Part shown: in pieces, positions 59,978 through 64,000 of the stretch
Numbering within the stretch: position 1 is the first letter of the stretch
Layout: the number at the start of each line of letters is the position of its first letter
NCBI RefSeq assembly: GCF_009687845.1
Contig: NZ_BLAD01000062.1
Span: forward strand, 52,283 to 116,282
DNA: 64,000 nucleotides
From: Acrocarpospora corrugata
GTDB taxonomy: Bacteria; Actinomycetota; Actinomycetes; Streptosporangiales; Streptosporangiaceae
Direction: 5' to 3'
Notes under the pieces: model-generated
Seen by the model: only the letters and a program-made list of their open reading frames with translations
The model's database searches: none
What the model was told of the DNA's origin: nothing
Position numbers and translations under genes: made by a program

Positions 59978-61126
59978 ATGGGCAACCGTTGCGCGGTCAT
60001 CGGAATCGGCCAGACCCGCTACACCACCAAGCGTCAGGACGTGTCCATCGCCGGGCTGGTCCGGGAGGCCGCGCTGCGCGCCCTGGAGGACGCCGGGCTC
60101 ACCTTCAAGGACATCGACGCCGTCGTGATCGGCAAGGCGCCCGATCTGTTCGAGGGCGTGATGATGCCGGAGGCGTATCTGGCGGACGCGCTCGGGGCGG
60201 CGGGCAAGCCGATGATGCGGGTGCACACCGCCGGGTCCGTGGGGGGATCCACCGGGTTGGTGGGGGCTTCGCTGATTCAGGGCGGGGTGCATGAGAGGGT
60301 GCTGGTCGTCGCGTACGAGAAGCAGTCGGAGTCCAATGCGACCTGGGCGCTTTCCACGCATCTGCCGTACAACGCCTCGCTGGTGGTCGGGGCGGGCGGG
60401 TATTTCGCGCCGCACATCCGCGAGTACATGCGCCGGTCCGGCGCGCCCGACCACATCGGCACCCTGGTCGCCGTCAAGGACCGGCAGAACGCGCTCAAGA
60501 ATCCGTACGCGCATCTGCGGATTCCCGGCATCGACCGGGCCATGGTGGAATCCACGCCGATGCTCTGGGAGCCGATCCGCTACCTGGAGACCTGCCCCTC
60601 CTCGGACGGGGCCTGCGCGATGGTCCTGGCCGCCGAGAGCGCCGTGACCGGCCGCCCGGCCTGGGTGCACGGTACGGCCATGCGATCGGAACCGATCTTC
60701 CGGGCCGGCCGGGACACGGTGAACCCGCAGGGCGGCAAGGACTGCGCCGCCGACGTCTACCGCCAGGCCGGCATCACCGACCCCCGCCGCGAGATCGACG
60801 TCGCCGAGGTCTATGTGCCGTTCTCCTGGTATGAGCCGATGTGGCTGGAGAACCTGGGCTTCGCCGCCGAGAACGAAGGCTGGAAACTCACCGAGGCCGG
60901 CTGCACCGCGCTGGACGGCGACACCCCGTGGAACGCCTCAGGCGGCGTGCTCAGCAGCAATCCGATCGGCGCCTCCGGCCTGATCCGATTCGCCGAAGCC
61001 GCACTCCAGGTGCGCGGCATGGCCGGAGAACACCAGGTCGAGGGGGCGCGGACCGCCCTCGGACACGCGTACGGCGGCGGAGCGCAGTTCTTCGCCATGT
61101 GGATCGTCGGAGCCGACAAGCCCTAG
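59978..61126 (+). CDS. SCP2-type thiolase-fold protein (Ltp3-like)
   Basis: A 382-residue thiolase-superfamily protein. It opens with CAVIGIGQTRYTTKR, has MRVHTAGSVGGSTG near residue 80 where a thiolase would carry its nucleophilic Cys, and SSNPIGASGLIRFAEA near residue 327. The active Cys positions are replaced, so claisen condensation is unlikely; a retro-aldol or carrier role is more consistent with Ltp relatives in steroid side-chain removal. The ATG directly follows the previous stop. The FadD19-like ligase follows 17 bases after its stop. Confidence 0.83.
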   Translation: MGNRCAVIGIGQTRYTTKRQDVSIAGLVREAALRALEDAGLTFKDIDAVVIGKAPDLFEGVMMPEAYLADALGAAGKPMMRVHTAGSVGGSTGLVGASLIQGGVHERVLVVAYEKQSESNATWALSTHLPYNASLVVGAGGYFAPHIREYMRRSGAPDHIGTLVAVKDRQNALKNPYAHLRIPGIDRAMVESTPMLWEPIRYLETCPSSDGACAMVLAAESAVTGRPAWVHGTAMRSEPIFRAGRDTVNPQGGKDCAADVYRQAGITDPRREIDVAEVYVPFSWYEPMWLENLGFAAENEGWKLTEAGCTALDGDTPWNASGGVLSSNPIGASGLIRFAEAALQVRGMAGEHQVEGARTALGHAYGGGAQFFAMWIVGADKP

Positions 61127-61143
61127 AAGGAGAGCGAGTCCCC

Positions 61144-62727
61144 ATGGAGTTCAACCACGCCGACATCTTCGAAGGGCTCGCGGACGCGATCGGGGACCGC
61201 GTCGCCGTCATCTGCGCGGACGAGCGGGTGACGTATGCCGAACTGGACACGCTGGCGAACCGGCTGGCGCACCATCTGGCCGCGCAGGGGGTGCAGGCGG
61301 GGCAGCATGTCGGGATTCATCTGTACAACGGGATCGAGTACATCACCGGCATCCTGGCCGCTCTGAAGATCCGCGCGGTCCCGGTGAACGTGAACTACCG
61401 GTATGTCGAGGCCGAGCTGCACTACCTCTACAACGACTCCGACATGGTCGCGCTGATCTTCGACGTGGAGTTCGACGAGCGCGTGGCCGCGGTCGCGCCC
61501 GAGGTTCCCACCCTCCGCCACCTGATCGCGGTGGGCGGGGAATCCCAGGTCGCGGGAGCGGTGCCGTACGAGCGGGCGCTGGCCGAATCCTCCGGCGAGC
61601 GGGGCTTCGAAAGCCGCTCGGGCCAGGACATCTACATCATCTACACCGGCGGCACCACCGGCATGCCGAAGGGTGTGATGTGGCACGTCGAGGACCTGTT
61701 CATGGCCTTCGGCGGCGGAAACCCCTACGGCGACCCGCTGCCGTCACCAGAAGCCGTCGTCGAGCAGGCCCGCAACGCCGGCCCGATGATGATGATGGCC
61801 GCCGCGCCACTCATGCACGGAGCCGCTCAAATGGGGACGTTCATCGCCTGGTGGATGGGCGGAACCATGGTGTACGTCCCGAAATTCGACGCCCGCGCGG
61901 TCCTGGCGGCGATCGAACGCGAAAAGGTCTTCACCATCAACATCACCGGCGACGCCATGGCCCGCCCGCTCGCCGACGCCATCGCGGCCGGCGAATACGA
62001 CCTGTCCTCCCTGTTCGTGCTCAGCTCGACCGGCGCCATCCTGACCGGCTCCGTCCGCGACCGCTTACAGGCCCTGCTCCCGAACACGATGATCCTCGAC
62101 AACTTCGGCTCCACCGAATCCGGTTACACCGCCTCCGCCGTGTCCGGCTCGTCCCCCGAATCCGGCCTCAAGTACCAGCCCAACGCCAACTCCAAGATGG
62201 CCGTCCTGGACGGCTCCCTCAAACCCGTCCAGCCCGGTACGGGTGACATGGGCACGGTAGCCAAAACCGGCAGGATCGCCTTCGCGTACTACAACGACCC
62301 CGAGAAGACCGAACAGACCTTCGTCACCGACGCCGACGGCGTCAAATGGCTCCTCACCGGCGACCTGGCCGTCATCGAGGACGACGGCACCATGCGCGTC
62401 TACGGCCGAGGCTCCCAGTGCATCAACACCGGCGGCGAAAAGGTCTTCCCCGAAGAGGTCGAAGCCGTACTCAAAGGCCACCCCGCCGTCTTCGACGCCG
62501 TCGTCACCGGCATCCCCGACGACCGCTGGGGCTTCCGCGTCGCCGCCGTCATCGAACCCCGCGAGGGAACGACCCCGACAGCCGAGGACTTGGACGCCCA
62601 CTGCCGGGCGAAGCTGTCGGGGTACAAGGTCCCGCGCACCTACGCTTTCGTCGCCGAAATGGTCCGCTCACCCGCCGGCAAAGCCGACTACCGCTGGGCC
62701 AAAGAAACCGCCCAAGCAGCCGGCTGA
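61144..62727 (+). CDS. Acyl-CoA synthetase, FadD19-like (steroid side-chain CoA ligase)
   Basis: A 527-residue AMP-forming ligase. It closely follows the mycobacterial FadD19 pattern: DRVAVICADERVTYAELD, VNVNYRYVEAELHYLYNDSD, YIIYTGGTTGMPKGVMWHVE near residue 160, FTINITGDAMARPLADA, and GRGSQCINTGGEKVFPEEVE. The C-terminus, SPAGKADYRWAKE, matches the FadD19 ending as I recall it. FadD19 activates the C26 acid of cholesterol side chains. AAGGAGAG is nine bases before the ATG. It is the last gene of the rightward run. Confidence 0.9.
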   Translation: MEFNHADIFEGLADAIGDRVAVICADERVTYAELDTLANRLAHHLAAQGVQAGQHVGIHLYNGIEYITGILAALKIRAVPVNVNYRYVEAELHYLYNDSDMVALIFDVEFDERVAAVAPEVPTLRHLIAVGGESQVAGAVPYERALAESSGERGFESRSGQDIYIIYTGGTTGMPKGVMWHVEDLFMAFGGGNPYGDPLPSPEAVVEQARNAGPMMMMAAAPLMHGAAQMGTFIAWWMGGTMVYVPKFDARAVLAAIEREKVFTINITGDAMARPLADAIAAGEYDLSSLFVLSSTGAILTGSVRDRLQALLPNTMILDNFGSTESGYTASAVSGSSPESGLKYQPNANSKMAVLDGSLKPVQPGTGDMGTVAKTGRIAFAYYNDPEKTEQTFVTDADGVKWLLTGDLAVIEDDGTMRVYGRGSQCINTGGEKVFPEEVEAVLKGHPAVFDAVVTGIPDDRWGFRVAAVIEPREGTTPTAEDLDAHCRAKLSGYKVPRTYAFVAEMVRSPAGKADYRWAKETAQAAG

Positions 62728-62730
62728 CTC

Positions 62731-62829
62731 CGCAAACGCGCCGCGATCGAGGCCGCGTTGCCCAGGAATCGCGCTGCGAATGAGGGCCCGTGTTGCGCAG
62801 AAACGCGCTGTGATCGAGGCCGCGTTGCC
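62731..62829. repeat. Intergenic direct repeat
   Basis: Two imperfect copies of about 33 bases (62731-62762 and 62796-62829) share the core gatcgaggccgcgttgcc, and a part-copy follows (gaagcatgctgc). They occupy the gap between two convergent genes. Elements of the same words (ctcgatcgcg, aagcatgctgc) also occur at 7280-7335. Confidence 0.6.
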
Positions 62830-62841
62830 GGAAGCATGCTG

Positions 62842-63474
62842 CTATTTGCGGGCTTCTCCGGTGAACGCGGCCACCGCTCCCAACCCGATGTAAATCACTC
62901 CACTGGCGACATCCAGCCGCCGTCGCGCCGTCGCCGACTGCCGCACCCGTCCCGCCAGCGCCGCGGCGGCCAGCGCGTACGTGCCGTCACTGGCCATCCC
63001 GAGCACGATCCAGATCGCCCCCAGCAGCACGATCTGCGGCGCGATCGCCCCCGCCGCCGGATCCGCGAACTGCGGCAGAAAAGCCAGAAAGAAGATCGCC
63101 GTCTTCGGGTTGAGCACGTTCACCACGAACCCCTCCCCGAACAACCGCGAGGTCGAGACCTTACCCGCCTCCACCACCTCGGCCCCCGACCGGCTCATCA
63201 ACTTCCGAACCCCCAGCCAGACCAGATAAGCCGCCCCCAGATACTTCACCACCAGAAACGCCGTAGCCGACGTCGCCAGCAGCGCACTCAGCCCCAACGC
63301 CGCCGCCACCACATGCACAACCGACCCCGCATGTACCCCCAACACCGACACGAGCCCCGCCCCACGCCCCTGCGCCACACTCCGAGTAACGATGTAAACC
63401 ACAGCAGGCCCCGGCACAACAAGCAGCGCCAACGTAGCCACAGCAAAAACGGCAAGAGCGGTGATATCCGGCAT
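62842..63474 (-). CDS. LysE/RhtB-family amino-acid exporter
   Basis: A 210-residue membrane protein with six hydrophobic helices. The family N-terminus is present (ATLALLVVPGPAVVYIVTRSVAQGRGAG), as is the FVVNVLNPKTAIFFLAFLPQF segment near residue 110. Members export amino acids such as lysine, threonine or homoserine. The ATG at 63474 begins at the first helix; the longer upstream frame is not protein-like. It is divergent from the dehydratase-type gene, which may share its substrate. Confidence 0.9.
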   Translation of the reverse strand: MPDITALAVFAVATLALLVVPGPAVVYIVTRSVAQGRGAGLVSVLGVHAGSVVHVVAAALGLSALLATSATAFLVVKYLGAAYLVWLGVRKLMSRSGAEVVEAGKVSTSRLFGEGFVVNVLNPKTAIFFLAFLPQFADPAAGAIAPQIVLLGAIWIVLGMASDGTYALAAAALAGRVRQSATARRRLDVASGVIYIGLGAVAAFTGEARK

Positions 63475-63618
63475 AACCCCAGACAATACGAACAACAGGC
63501 CCCCGCGAGCATCTGATTTACCGCCCACGACTTGATGGAGACCCGGACACCGAACCGTCGGGATGTCGTCTGGACGTACACCTTGCCTGATGACGGCTGT
63601 CGGCAGCAGGGTGTGGGC

Positions 63619-64000
63619 ATGACGGAAATGCGAGATGTGCTCAAGGCTCGGGTGGTTCTGGGTGGGTATCTGCCTGAGACGCCGATGTGGTCCTATCCGG
63701 TGTTGAACGCGGTGGTTGGGGCTGAGGTGCATGTCAAGCATGAGAACGTGCAGCCGACGGGCGCCTTCAAGGTTCGGGGTGGGATCGCGCTATTGGCGGG
63801 GATGGGGGAGCGGGATCGGGGGGTGGTTGCTTATTCGACGGGGAATCATGCGCAGTCGGTGGCTTATGCGGCGCGGGTGTTCGGGGTGGCCTGTTCGATT
63901 GTGATGCCGGTGAATCCGAATCCGGCGAAGGTCGCGGCGGTGGAGGCGCTGGGGGCGAGTGTGGTGGTGGCGGGGGGCACGATGGTGGGGGCGGGGGGGG
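63619..64000 (+). CDS. Threonine dehydratase-type PLP enzyme, cut by the window end
   Basis: The first 127 codons are visible, with no stop before the window ends. The protein begins MTEMRDVLKARVVLGG and has the fold-type II PLP motif HENVQPTGAFKVRGG at residues 42-56, where the Lys binds PLP. The STGNHAQSVAYAARVFG phosphate-binding loop follows. This is typical of threonine/serine ammonia-lyases and their relatives; the exact substrate cannot be fixed from half a gene. The coding strand is markedly G-rich, with GGG and GTG codons. Confidence 0.85.
   Translation, partial: MTEMRDVLKARVVLGGYLPETPMWSYPVLNAVVGAEVHVKHENVQPTGAFKVRGGIALLAGMGERDRGVVAYSTGNHAQSVAYAARVFGVACSIVMPVNPNPAKVAAVEALGASVVVAGGTMVGAGG

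Overview
The window is high-G+C DNA with dense, short-spaced genes, many GTG starts and strong C/G bias at third codon positions. Large SARP regulators, membrane Ser/Thr kinases, a 1616-residue NAD-glutamate dehydrogenase and the prfB-ftsE-ftsX-smpB-ssrA block all point to a filamentous actinobacterium. My inference is order Streptosporangiales; nothing here fixes the genus. Almost all of it is coding. One RNA gene (tmRNA) is visible, and I found no tRNA, rRNA, CRISPR array, insertion sequence or prophage.

Layout. (1) 0.3-15.5 kb: two large SARP/AAA regulators, each followed by a hemerythrin-domain gene, with a siderophore-interacting flavoprotein and two HAD-family proteins between them, then an acetoacetyl-CoA synthetase and a stand-alone NTPase. 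(2) 15.6-22.3 kb: a leftward run of five genes (DUF4142 protein, DUF1996 protein with a Q/N-rich insert, ferric-reductase-like membrane protein, NuoF-ferredoxin fusion, Tat-exported berberine-bridge-type flavoprotein), divergent from an ECF sigma factor and a very short zinc anti-sigma protein. It looks like a sigma-controlled redox chain leading from NADH to the outside of the cell. (3) 22.7-34.8 kb: housekeeping genes: NAD-GDH, a lipoprotein, prfB, ftsEX, smpB, a penicillin-binding-protein-like lipoprotein that has lost all three catalytic motifs, and ssrA. (4) 35.2-40.1 kb: a tightly coupled operon of an S8 protease with a cysteine-rich tail, an APH-type phosphotransferase, a HopA1-family protein and a LanC cyclase with an extra C-terminal domain. 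Together these are the parts of a split (class V-like) lanthionine synthetase, with no separate small precursor in sight. (5) 40.1-45.8 kb: three tandem membrane kinases with extracytoplasmic beta-propellers; only the last gene of the operon keeps kinase catalytic residues. (6) 45.9-50.8 kb: a bile-acid:sodium-type transporter, an AAC(3)-type acetyltransferase, adenosine deaminase, an HtrA-like protease and a membrane protein of unknown function. (7) 50.8-62.7 kb: a steroid/acyl-CoA side-chain catabolism block (FadE34-like fused acyl-CoA dehydrogenase, flavin monooxygenase, EchA19-like hydratase, two acyl-CoA ligases one of which is FadD19-like, a double OB-fold/zinc-ribbon protein, two SCP2-type thiolase-fold proteins). 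It has palindromes matching the KstR and KstR2 operators and is interrupted by a frameshifted hipA. (8) 62.8-64 kb: a LysE exporter and the start of a threonine-dehydratase-type gene cut by the window edge.

The two most interesting systems are the protease/lanthionine-synthetase operon (35158-40079), where the protease tail may itself be the modified substrate, and the ECF-controlled extracytoplasmic electron-transfer operon (15583-22324).
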